Assembly (NCBI GenBank): GCA_002438405.1
Contig: DJOE01000003.1
Coordinates: 1 to 36,629, forward strand
Direction of reading: 5' to 3'
Source: Cyanobacteria bacterium UBA6446
GTDB lineage: Bacteria; Cyanobacteriota; Vampirovibrionia; Gastranaerophilales; Gastranaerophilaceae
Length of the DNA: 36,629 nucleotides
Shown piece by piece: positions 24,371 to 31,066 of this stretch. The position numbers and the translations under genes were made by a program. The notes beneath the pieces were generated by a model. That model ran no database searches, was not told the origin of the DNA, and saw only the letters and a program-made list of their open reading frames with translations. Each line of letters starts with the position of its first letter. The first letter of the stretch is position 1.

Positions 24371-24925
24371 TTAAGCATCTACACCAAATCTTGAAAATAA
24401 ATCATTTGCTTTATCTTCAGCAACTTGAGCTATTTGTTTTTTAGCTTCTGCAATATTTGCTTTTCTAACTGCGGCTTTGTCCAATTCTTTTGTTAATTCT
24501 GCAGCTTTTTCTAAAGTTGTTGCTTTGGAATTAATACTATTGTAAGCATCTAGAGCTGCTTCTTTTGATTCATAACGAATACAATCACTATAAGCATCTC
24601 CTTTTTTCATGCCATTTACTTCTGTTCCGTCCCATACGGTTTTAAAATTCAAAAACTCAGGAGAATCACTAACAGATTTTCTCACTGCGGGGTTTTCAAC
24701 TTCAAAACTTTTTGCATATTTATTTGCATAAGGTGATGTTATTCTTGGAGCTAAATCTTTACCAATTTCAAGGTTATAAACTTTAGTGTCTTTCAAATCT
24801 TCACCAATTTTACCAATGACTTCTAATTTATCCATTGAAGCTTTTTTCAAACTTTCCATTGCTTCCGGTCTAATTTTCAAAGCCATTCCGAAGTTTTGAG
24901 AAGAAGAATTATTGTTAATTTGCAT
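24371..24925 (-). CDS. unknown protein with N-terminal NFGMAL motif, 184 aa
   Basis: I recognise no family. MQINNNSSSQNFGMALKIRPEAM carries the same layout as the 1174 and 4841 proteins: a Ser/Asn-rich start followed by (N/S)F(K/G) and a small residue. The rest is soluble-looking: a mixed alpha/beta part to about residue 110 (EIGKDLAPRITSPYANKYAK, DSPEFLNFKTVWDGTEVNG) and a C-terminal Ala/Lys/Glu-rich helix (about 125-175). There is no hydrophobic segment or cysteine cluster beyond one Cys near residue 113. AAAGGA about eight bases upstream supports ATG 24925. It follows the SDR gene by 110 bases in the same direction and ends at a 17-bp hairpin. Confidence 0.78.
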   Translation of the reverse strand: MQINNNSSSQNFGMALKIRPEAMESLKKASMDKLEVIGKIGEDLKDTKVYNLEIGKDLAPRITSPYANKYAKSFEVENPAVRKSVSDSPEFLNFKTVWDGTEVNGMKKGDAYSDCIRYESKEAALDAYNSINSKATTLEKAAELTKELDKAAVRKANIAEAKKQIAQVAEDKANDLFSRFGVDA

Positions 24926-25035
24926 GGGGTAATCCTTTCTAACTTATAATCATTATGCAGAATATTCTTATTGTAAACTTTTTAATGCTCCTGAATATAA
25001 AATTTGACTAGAACGGCTTTAAATATTAAGAATTA

Positions 25036-25743
25036 TTAAATTCCAACAGACAAACCTGCACACAAATTTATAGATTGACCGATAATTCCTTTTGCGTCAT
25101 CTGATATTAAATATTTCACAAGAGCTGCAACCTCATCAGGCGACACAAAACGTCTTTGTGGAATACATTCAAGAATTTCTGATTCCGTAAATTCACCATC
25201 TTCAATTGAAGCTTTGCCAAGTTCTGTATCAACCCACCCAGGGTTAATCGTATTAACAGTAATTCCAAATTCTGCAAGCTCTAAACCCGTAGCCTTGCTA
25301 AATCCAATAAGTCCGGCTTTTGTTGCAGAATAAAAACATGCATTTGCCTCTCCCATAACACCGGAAATTGAACCGATATTCACAATTCGTCCAAAATGAT
25401 TTTTTTTCATCTGATTAACAGCTCGAGATGCTAAATAAATCGGAGCTTTTAGATTCACATTTATAATGTGTGATAACTCATCAATTTTAGTATCTCCGAG
25501 TGAAGAATAAATATATTCTCCGGCATTATTAACAAGAACATCAATTTCTTTTTCTTCAATATATTTACCAAGTTCAATCAAATTTTTTTCATCTGACAAA
25601 TCGCAAACAAAATATCCATCACATTTTATTTGTTTTAAAGCTTCTTCATTCCTTGCCGTAACATAAACTTTACCGAGTCCTAAAAGTTTTTCTGCAATTG
25701 ACTTTCCTATTCCTTTTGATGCTCCGGTTACTAAAATATTCAT
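25036..25743 (-). CDS. short-chain dehydrogenase/reductase (FabG-like SDR), 235 aa
   Basis: It is a classical NAD(P)(H)-dependent SDR of about 235 residues. The cofactor-binding TGASKGIG is at residues 6-13, NNAG at 72-75, the catalytic serine in IGSISGV (125-127), and YSATK with Tyr138 and Lys142. INPGWVDTELG follows, as in 3-ketoacyl-ACP reductases and sugar or glucose dehydrogenases. The TAR after the Rossmann strand would tend to favour NADP. AAAGGA before the ATG is clear. It lies downstream of the secG terminator, so it probably has its own promoter in 25744-25770. No fatty-acid synthesis genes are adjacent, so the FabG assignment is not warranted; substrate unknown. Confidence 0.92.
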   Translation of the reverse strand: MNILVTGASKGIGKSIAEKLLGLGKVYVTARNEEALKQIKCDGYFVCDLSDEKNLIELGKYIEEKEIDVLVNNAGEYIYSSLGDTKIDELSHIINVNLKAPIYLASRAVNQMKKNHFGRIVNIGSISGVMGEANACFYSATKAGLIGFSKATGLELAEFGITVNTINPGWVDTELGKASIEDGEFTESEILECIPQRRFVSPDEVAALVKYLISDDAKGIIGQSINLCAGLSVGI

Positions 25744-25770
25744 TTTTAAAAAATCCTTTTATAAATACTA

Positions 25771-25803
25771 AAAACCCCGCATTACAAATAATAATTTGCG
25801 GGG
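25771..25803 (-). terminator. intrinsic terminator after secG
   Basis: CCCCGCA (25775-25781) pairs with TGCGGGG (25797-25803). On the minus strand the hairpin is followed by TTTTT, ending the nrtR-like/secG transcript. Confidence 0.8.
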
Positions 25804-25830
25804 AATTTTACAAATTTTTAATATAATTAA

Positions 25831-26055
25831 CTACTTAATAAATCCAAAGCCAAGTAAGAATGTACAAATGATAAATATTGCACAAACAATTCCTGTAACT
25901 TTGTTCAATCCTTTTTCAGCACTCTTTTGAGAAGCAAAAACATGAGATGCTCCCCCAATTCCACCAATGCCATCTCCTTTTGGAGAGTGAAGCAAGATTA
26001 GAATTATTAAAAGTACAGCAGATACTGTTTCAATTGTCCAAATTATATTAGCCAT
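25831..26055 (-). CDS. secG: preprotein translocase subunit SecG
   Basis: SecG is the small auxiliary subunit of the SecYEG channel. The 74-aa protein has two hydrophobic helices (about residues 3-22 and 53-72) joined by the Gly-rich cytosolic loop GDGIGGIGGASHVFAS. In that loop HSPKGDGIGG and FASQKSAE are the family signature. The ATG at 26055 shares a base with the stop of the upstream NrtR-like gene (TAATG), so translation is probably coupled. The pairing with a Nudix-type regulator is unusual; it may simply be the downstream gene of that unit. Secure. Confidence 0.95.
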   Translation of the reverse strand: MANIIWTIETVSAVLLIILILLHSPKGDGIGGIGGASHVFASQKSAEKGLNKVTGIVCAIFIICTFLLGFGFIK

Positions 26056-26735
26056 TATTTAGTTTTCTCCTTTTTAATAAAATGCGCTCTTTTTGAGTTT
26101 AACTTAATATTCTCAAAAGTATATAGCCTTGCCGGACGTTTTGAAGACGATTTTGTATATTCTTCTAACTCAATCAAACCATCTGTTGCAAGTGCTTTCT
26201 TTCTAAAATTACGTTTATCCAGTTTTTTCTCCATAATAAGTTCATAAGCTTTTTGCATTTCGGTAAGAGTGAATTTTTCCGGTAAAAGCTGATAAGCAAC
26301 AGGACAAAGTTCAAGTCTTTCTCTAGTTCTTTTTAGAGAGTACTGAATAATTTCTTTGTGGTCATAAGCTAAAGCAGGTAAGTCACTAACTTTGTGCCAA
26401 CCAAGTTCAGGGGTAGAAACAATTTTGATATCTTCAGCTCTAACAAGAGCGAAATATGCACAAGTAATAACACGAGCATTAGGGTGTCTTAACGGGTCAC
26501 CGAAAGTGTAAAGTTGTTCAAGATAAATGTTATCAACATCTGTTTTTTCTTTCAAAACCCTCAAAGCAGCTTCATCAAGGTTTTCAGACAATCTTACATA
26601 TCCTCCAGGAATTGCCCATTTACCTTTGAACGGTTCGGTTGTACGTTTTACAAGCAATACTTGAATTGCATTATTTTTAATCGTTAAAATAACGACATCG
26701 ACTGTAATTTCGTGTGTTTTTGTTTCGTTAAACAT
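26055..26735 (-). CDS. NrtR-like transcriptional regulator (Nudix-like domain plus winged helix), 226 aa
   Basis: NrtR proteins sense ADP-ribose-type ligands through a Nudix-fold domain and bind DNA with a C-terminal winged helix, usually regulating NAD synthesis. The N-terminal domain has VVILTIKNNAIQVLLVKRTTEP, KWAIPGGYV and the Nudix box at residues 45-67. The box is degenerate: the catalytic RE..EE.G becomes RVLKEKTD, with one Glu kept, so it probably binds rather than hydrolyses. The C-terminal part, FTLTEMQKAYELI...LDKRNFRKK...GLIELEEY...RPARLYTF, is the winged-helix typical of the family. ATG 26735 is preferred to the longer frame to 26789. No NAD gene is nearby, so the target cannot be told. 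It is translationally coupled to secG. Confidence 0.88.
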   Translation of the reverse strand: MFNETKTHEITVDVVILTIKNNAIQVLLVKRTTEPFKGKWAIPGGYVRLSENLDEAALRVLKEKTDVDNIYLEQLYTFGDPLRHPNARVITCAYFALVRAEDIKIVSTPELGWHKVSDLPALAYDHKEIIQYSLKRTRERLELCPVAYQLLPEKFTLTEMQKAYELIMEKKLDKRNFRKKALATDGLIELEEYTKSSSKRPARLYTFENIKLNSKRAHFIKKEKTK

Positions 26736-26811
26736 TCCAATATCTACCCTTCGCCTAATATAAATATATAATAAACATAATCTATTCAAATAACCAGTTT
26801 GTAAAAATCAT

Positions 26812-26830
26812 TAATATTTGTTAACAAATA
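26812..26830. promoter_or_regulatory. TAATATTTNNTAACA element, site 4, and overlapping 16-bp palindrome
   Basis: TAATATTTGTTAACA (26812-26826) matches the repeated element. The same bases contain TATTTGTTAACAAATA (26815-26830), a perfect 16-bp palindrome. It lies between the NrtR-like gene (start 26735) and the glucosaminidase-like gene (start 26901), so it could serve either. The palindrome is not kept at the other four sites. Confidence 0.5.
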
Positions 26831-26900
26831 CAAGAAAAATATGCAATTATTATATACGTTTTACCTTTATATAAATACAGGGGACATTAAGGGGATAAAG

Positions 26901-27653
26901 ATGTTTGTAGCATCATTTCAACAAAAATTAAATTATATCTCAAATCCATTTGCAATGGGTTTAATGTCTGTTAACCCCAGATTAGATTTCTTTTCAGGTT
27001 TGGCAGCTGCTACATCTCCTATGTCAAATCCTTTTATGAACAGTTCTATTTTCGCTGTTCCTACATTTAATTTCTCAAATGTTACACCTAGTGTTTACAC
27101 CAATCCGTTTGCTATGGGCTTTGGAGCTTTACCAACAATGCCTGTATTACCGACATTTCAAATGCCAACATTTGCATTTCCAACATTCAAAGTTGAATCT
27201 CAAGGTGTTTCAAGTGATTATGGAATAGAAAAATATACAACAGCTTCAAAAATCAAACCCGGATTATTAAAAGGAAATCTTAAAGGTAAAGAGGGTGTTA
27301 TCACAGCTCTTTGTGAAAAATATGGTGTTGATATCGCTCTTGTAGTTTCAATAATCGGTCAAGAATCAGGTTTTGGGACAAGTAACCTCGCAAAACACAA
27401 CAACTTCATGGGTTACAGAGCTGCTGGGGATTTAGGAAAGAGCTCAAAAGGTTTTGGTTATTTCTCAACTCCAGAAAAAGGATTAGAAGCTGCAATCAAA
27501 AATATTGCAAAATACCCTCAAAGATATGCATCAGTAAAGAAAGCAGATATGAATAATATTGATTCAATCGGAAAAATTTACTGTGAGGGTACATCTTATG
27601 CTAACTCTATCAAGAATATTTATAATACTACTGTAAAAAGTTATTTAGCTTAA
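26901..27653 (+). CDS. glucosaminidase/lysozyme-like peptidoglycan hydrolase with NPFAMG-repeat N-terminus, 250 aa
   Basis: The C-terminal part (about residues 120-250) looks like the glucosaminidase fold of muramidases: VDIALVVSIIGQESGFGTS with a candidate catalytic Glu155, then NNFMGYRAAG, GFGYFSTPEKGLEAAIKNI and TSYANSIKNIYN. Such enzymes cut glycan strands of the wall. The N-terminal 110 residues are low complexity, rich in Pro, Phe, Met, Ser and Thr, and twice contain NPFAMG (15-20, 68-73), with a related NPFMNSS (43-49). There is no classical signal peptide, so export is unclear. AAGGGGAT eight bases before ATG 26901 fixes the start; the longer frame from 26841 lacks this. It stands just upstream of minCDE, suggesting a division-related wall role; that is inference. 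Confidence 0.85.
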   Translation: MFVASFQQKLNYISNPFAMGLMSVNPRLDFFSGLAAATSPMSNPFMNSSIFAVPTFNFSNVTPSVYTNPFAMGFGALPTMPVLPTFQMPTFAFPTFKVESQGVSSDYGIEKYTTASKIKPGLLKGNLKGKEGVITALCEKYGVDIALVVSIIGQESGFGTSNLAKHNNFMGYRAAGDLGKSSKGFGYFSTPEKGLEAAIKNIAKYPQRYASVKKADMNNIDSIGKIYCEGTSYANSIKNIYNTTVKSYLA

Positions 27654-27655
27654 TT

Positions 27656-27670
27656 TAATATTTAATAACA
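27656..27670 (+). promoter_or_regulatory. TAATATTTNNTAACA element, site 5
   Basis: TAATATTTAATAACA, followed by AAAGTAAATA, is nearly identical to site 2 before trmFO. It ends 76 bases before minC, close to the 75 bases at the glucosaminidase-like gene. Confidence 0.45.
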
Positions 27671-27745
27671 AAAGTAAATAATTTCTTGAAGTCTATAATT
27701 GTTTCGTGTACTTTATCCATGTAACCGAATTTTGGAAAGGAAAAA

Positions 27746-28708
27746 ATGGATAAGGGATATATCGAAAATGGTTTCATTGTAGATTTAACTACTGCAAAAA
27801 AAACCTCAGAAATTATTTATGAACTTTCAAGAATTTTGGACATGCCTGAAGCAAAAGGGAAACATATTTGTATTAAATTAGGCGCTGTTGATTTGACAGA
27901 AGCTGAATTGACAAGTATTAAAGCCCTTGTTGAGTTAATGGAATCACAATTGGCATTTATCAGCACAAGTTCAACCAAAACTCTTGAATCTGCAACAGCT
28001 TTAGATATTAAAATTTCAGAATTTACTAATGCTATTGAAGCTCCTAATTTTGAGAAAGAAGAAGATGAAAAAACAGAAGATGTTGAAAATGAAACAAATT
28101 CTGAAAATGCTCCAACTAAAGAAGTTTCACAAGCATTGGATAATATTTTTGGAGACGATACAAATTCGACAACTGAAACAGAAAAGCCTGTTAAAAAGGA
28201 AGAAAAAGCAACAGAATCAAAAGTTGAAACTGATGAAAAAGAAATTACACCAATTATTCATCACAACGAATCAATTGCCGCAAATGTTGAGGCTCAAGAA
28301 GTTAAAGAAGAAAACGATGAAGAAATTTTGGCATTGAAAAATGAACCAGAATCACTTCCTACATTATATTTAAGAAAAACAGTTCGTTCAGGTCAAAGCA
28401 TCTCATCTGACGGAAATATTCTTGTAATTGGAGATGTAAACCCAGGAGCTGAAATTATCGCAAAAGGTGATATCACTGTTTGGGGTATTTTAGGCGGAAT
28501 TGCTCATGCCGGTTCTGATGGAAACAATTATGCTAAAATCAGAGCTTTGAAGTTAAACCCTGTTCAAATAAGAATTGGCGAAGTTTTTGCAAGAAGACCT
28601 GATACAGTAAATCTTCCATATATTCAAAAATCTTGCGAATATACACCGGAAGAAGCTTTCACCTACAAAGGAAGCATCGTAATAAGAAAGATACATGAAG
28701 AAAATTAA
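27746..28708 (+). CDS. minC: septum site-determining protein MinC with long acidic linker
   Basis: MinC blocks FtsZ assembly away from mid-cell and is recruited by MinD. The N-terminal domain (about residues 1-100) is poorly conserved but has the expected size. The C-terminal beta-helix domain (206-320) is typical: LYLRKTVRSGQSISSDGNILVIGDVNPGAEIIAKGDITVWGILGGIAHAG. Between them, residues 100-205 form a Glu/Lys/Asp/Thr-rich, probably disordered linker, making the protein 320 aa against about 220-230 in Escherichia and Bacillus. AAAGG sets the ATG. It is the first gene of minC-minD-minE, with MinD starting ten bases after its stop. Confidence 0.93.
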   Translation: MDKGYIENGFIVDLTTAKKTSEIIYELSRILDMPEAKGKHICIKLGAVDLTEAELTSIKALVELMESQLAFISTSSTKTLESATALDIKISEFTNAIEAPNFEKEEDEKTEDVENETNSENAPTKEVSQALDNIFGDDTNSTTETEKPVKKEEKATESKVETDEKEITPIIHHNESIAANVEAQEVKEENDEEILALKNEPESLPTLYLRKTVRSGQSISSDGNILVIGDVNPGAEIIAKGDITVWGILGGIAHAGSDGNNYAKIRALKLNPVQIRIGEVFARRPDTVNLPYIQKSCEYTPEEAFTYKGSIVIRKIHEEN

Positions 28709-28718
28709 GGAGATATAA

Positions 28719-29534
28719 ATGACTGGTAGAGTAATCGTAATTACGTCCGGAAAAGGCGGAGTTGGTAAAACAACAACAAACGCTAACATCGGTACAGCTC
28801 TAGCCAGAGCAGGTAACAAAGTTGTTATGATTGATACAGACTTGGGTCTTAGAAATCTTGATTTGTTACTTGGTTTGGAAAATAGAATTGTATATACAAT
28901 CGTAGATGTTGTTGAAAAACGTTGCAAATTGAAACAAGCACTAGTTAAAGATAAGAAAAATCCTAACTTATGTTTGTTAGCTGCCGCTCAAACAAGAGAT
29001 AAGACAGCTGTTAAAGAAGAAGAATTGAAAGATATTTGCGAACAGTTGAAAAAAGATTTTGATTTTATCTTGGTTGACTGTCCGGCTGGTATTGAGCAAG
29101 GATTCCAAAATGCAGTAGCAGGTGCAAGCGAAGCTATCGTTGTTACAACACCTGAAATGTCAGCAGTTCGTGATGCAGATAGAATTATCGGACTTTTGGA
29201 AGCAAAAGAAGAAATCAAATCTTACAAATTGTTATTAAACAGAGTAAGACCAAATCTTATCAAATCAAATGATATGATGAGTGTTGAAGATGTTGTTGAA
29301 ATTCTTTCAGCAGATTTAATTGGCATAATTCCGGAAGATACAGGTATTATTACATCAACAAACAAAGGGGAGCCTATTGTTAATGATGAAAATTCTTTAG
29401 CCGGTAAAGCTTATAGAAATGTAGCACGTCGTATTATGGGCGAAGAAGTTCCATTCCTTGACCTTGAAGAAGAAACAAGTTTTATGCACAAGGTTAAGAA
29501 ATTCTTCTCACACCTTGTAGGTAAGGAGAAGTAA
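28719..29534 (+). CDS. minD: septum site-determining ATPase MinD
   Basis: MinD is a dimerising ATPase that binds the membrane and brings MinC to it; MinE stimulates its ATP hydrolysis. The 271-aa protein has the deviant Walker A GKGGVGKTTT near residues 10-19, switch I in MIDTDLGLRNLDLLLGLE, and VDCPAGIE as Walker B. The C-terminus, MHKVKKFFSHLVGKEK, is the basic amphipathic membrane-targeting helix. AAGGAG precedes the ATG by six bases. Its stop and the minE start are separated by one base, so the two are tightly linked. Secure. Confidence 0.97.
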   Translation: MTGRVIVITSGKGGVGKTTTNANIGTALARAGNKVVMIDTDLGLRNLDLLLGLENRIVYTIVDVVEKRCKLKQALVKDKKNPNLCLLAAAQTRDKTAVKEEELKDICEQLKKDFDFILVDCPAGIEQGFQNAVAGASEAIVVTTPEMSAVRDADRIIGLLEAKEEIKSYKLLLNRVRPNLIKSNDMMSVEDVVEILSADLIGIIPEDTGIITSTNKGEPIVNDENSLAGKAYRNVARRIMGEEVPFLDLEEETSFMHKVKKFFSHLVGKEK

Positions 29535-29535
29535 G

Positions 29536-30066
29536 ATGAGCGAAAATATTTTAAAAGAATTATGTCATAAGGTTTTAAGCCTTTTCAAACAAACTGAAAC
29601 AGAAAAGGAAAACGCTAAAGATGTTGCTTGCAACAGATTGCGTGTTGTTTTGATGCAAGATAGAACAAATCTTACGCCAGAACTATTGCAGCGTATGAGA
29701 AGAGAACTTGTAGAACTTCTATCTCGCTACGTGGAAATGGATAAAGATGCTCTTGAACTTAACTTTGACCAAGAGGGAGACCAAATGGCTTTGATGCTTT
29801 CAATTCCTGTAATCAGAGCAAAAGATGAAAAAGAAATTGAAGAAACATTAAAAGCCGAAGACGAAGCTAAAAAATCTGATGAAGATTTAGCATCAGAGGA
29901 AGATGATGATTCTGAAGAAGAATCTTCAGAAAATACCGAATCTACAGATGACGAAAAAAATGAAGAATCAACTGAAGAAAATAAAGAGAACTCTGATGAT
30001 AAAGAATCTGAAGAAATCGTTGAAGAAGTAGAAGAAGTTAAAATTGAAGAAGATTCAAAAGAATAA
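29536..30066 (+). CDS. minE: cell division topological specificity factor MinE with acidic C-terminal tail, 176 aa
   Basis: MinE drives the MinD oscillation by triggering ATP hydrolysis. The core (residues 1-97) matches the family: an N-terminal membrane/anti-MinCD region, VACNRLRVVLMQDRTNLTPELLQRMRRELVELLSRYVEM, and ALELNFDQEGDQMALMLSIPVIRA. The remaining 79 residues are almost only Glu, Asp, Ser, Thr, Asn and Lys, and predicted disordered. Usual MinE is about 85-110 aa. The tail resembles the acidic linker of the neighbouring MinC. AAGGAG within minD sets the ATG. The gene ends at a 18-bp hairpin. Confidence 0.95.
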   Translation: MSENILKELCHKVLSLFKQTETEKENAKDVACNRLRVVLMQDRTNLTPELLQRMRRELVELLSRYVEMDKDALELNFDQEGDQMALMLSIPVIRAKDEKEIEETLKAEDEAKKSDEDLASEEDDDSEEESSENTESTDDEKNEESTEENKENSDDKESEEIVEEVEEVKIEEDSKE

Positions 30067-30082
30067 ATTTAATATATATGCA

Positions 30083-30122
30083 AAAAATACCGTGGTAGAT
30101 AAATATCTATCACGGTATTTTT
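30083..30122. terminator. bidirectional intrinsic terminator
   Basis: An 18-bp stem with one G-T pair (30083-30100 with 30105-30122) and T-runs on both strands lies between the converging minE and ricT-like gene ends. Confidence 0.9.
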
Positions 30123-30139
30123 ATATAAAAATTAAGAAC

Positions 30140-31066
30140 TTATACATTACCCGTAGAACTGTTTCTGTCATCTTCAAGTTGTTTGATATCAATATTTGAA
30201 CTATCTTCATCAGTGTAATTGTTAATTGCAGGAACGTCAATTTCAACATTTACATCTGCATCGACCATTTCGATATCGTTCTTGTCAAACTCTTTAGTCT
30301 TTCCATCTTCAAGTTTAACTGCGACTTTTCCACTCATAAATTGCAAATAACAAACTTTACCAAGTCCCTCAGTCGTCATTACAGAAGAACCAATTGGAGG
30401 CATACCTTTTGCAGCATCAATATAATTTGAATATTCATAAGTCAAACAGCATAAAAGTCTTCCGCAAGTTCCTGAAATTTTCCCTGGGGCAATTGGCATT
30501 CCTTGGTCTTTAGCAAGTTTTACGTTGATTGTTGCGAATTTTCTCAAAAATGTTGAACAACAGAACGGCTGTCCGCAAAGCCCAACACCCTCTAAAATTG
30601 AGGTTTCATCTCTAACTCCAATGTGTCTTAAATCAATTCTTACCCTTGTGAAAACTTGTGTTAAATCTTTCAACAATGCCCTAAAATCAACTCTTTCAGG
30701 TGCGGTATAATAAAAAGTAATTTTTCGCCTGTCAAAAGTTATACGACATTGAACAAGATTCATAGAAAGTTTGTGTTGTTTAACCAATGCTTGACATTTA
30801 AAAAATGATGTAACTTCTTCTTTTTTAATTTCATCAAGAGTTTGCAAATCTCTTTGAGATAAAATTCTGACAAAAGGAAGTGGTTCCGGTTTGCGTTTAG
30901 AATGTTCCCAAATTTTTTCAACTTGAGAATTTACTAAGAATGCTTTTAATGCCTCTTCACCTTTTTCAGTGCGGACAATTACCATTTGTCCGTCTTCAAG
31001 ATGGACAGACTCCGGCACATTTATCGGATAAAATGTATTTTTTAAATATCTGACAGCAAATTTCAT
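30140..31066 (-). CDS. ricT: PSP1-domain protein (RicT/YaaT family), 308 aa
   Basis: RicT is part of the Fe-S-containing Y-complex (RicAFT) that in Bacillus affects RNA processing, competence and sporulation; homologs are broad. The 308-aa protein has the PSP1 core: LKDLTQVFTRVRIDLRHIGVRDE, the cysteine motif LCGQPFCCSTFLRKF (about residues 160-175), and GTCGRLLCCLTYEY (about 200-215). These clusters could bind Fe-S. Its last 40 residues are acidic and polar. The start ATG shares a base with the gpsA stop (TAATG), so it is translationally coupled. It is last in the ribH-murQ-gpsA-ricT unit and ends at the shared terminator. Confidence 0.92.
   Translation of the reverse strand: MKFAVRYLKNTFYPINVPESVHLEDGQMVIVRTEKGEEALKAFLVNSQVEKIWEHSKRKPEPLPFVRILSQRDLQTLDEIKKEEVTSFFKCQALVKQHKLSMNLVQCRITFDRRKITFYYTAPERVDFRALLKDLTQVFTRVRIDLRHIGVRDETSILEGVGLCGQPFCCSTFLRKFATINVKLAKDQGMPIAPGKISGTCGRLLCCLTYEYSNYIDAAKGMPPIGSSVMTTEGLGKVCYLQFMSGKVAVKLEDGKTKEFDKNDIEMVDADVNVEIDVPAINNYTDEDSSNIDIKQLEDDRNSSTGNV

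Noticed and set aside
28029..28337. 102-aa Lys/Leu-rich open frame inside minC
   Set aside because: It is an alternative frame of the Glu/Lys-rich linker codons (GAA/AAA runs) and has no ribosome site or family similarity.
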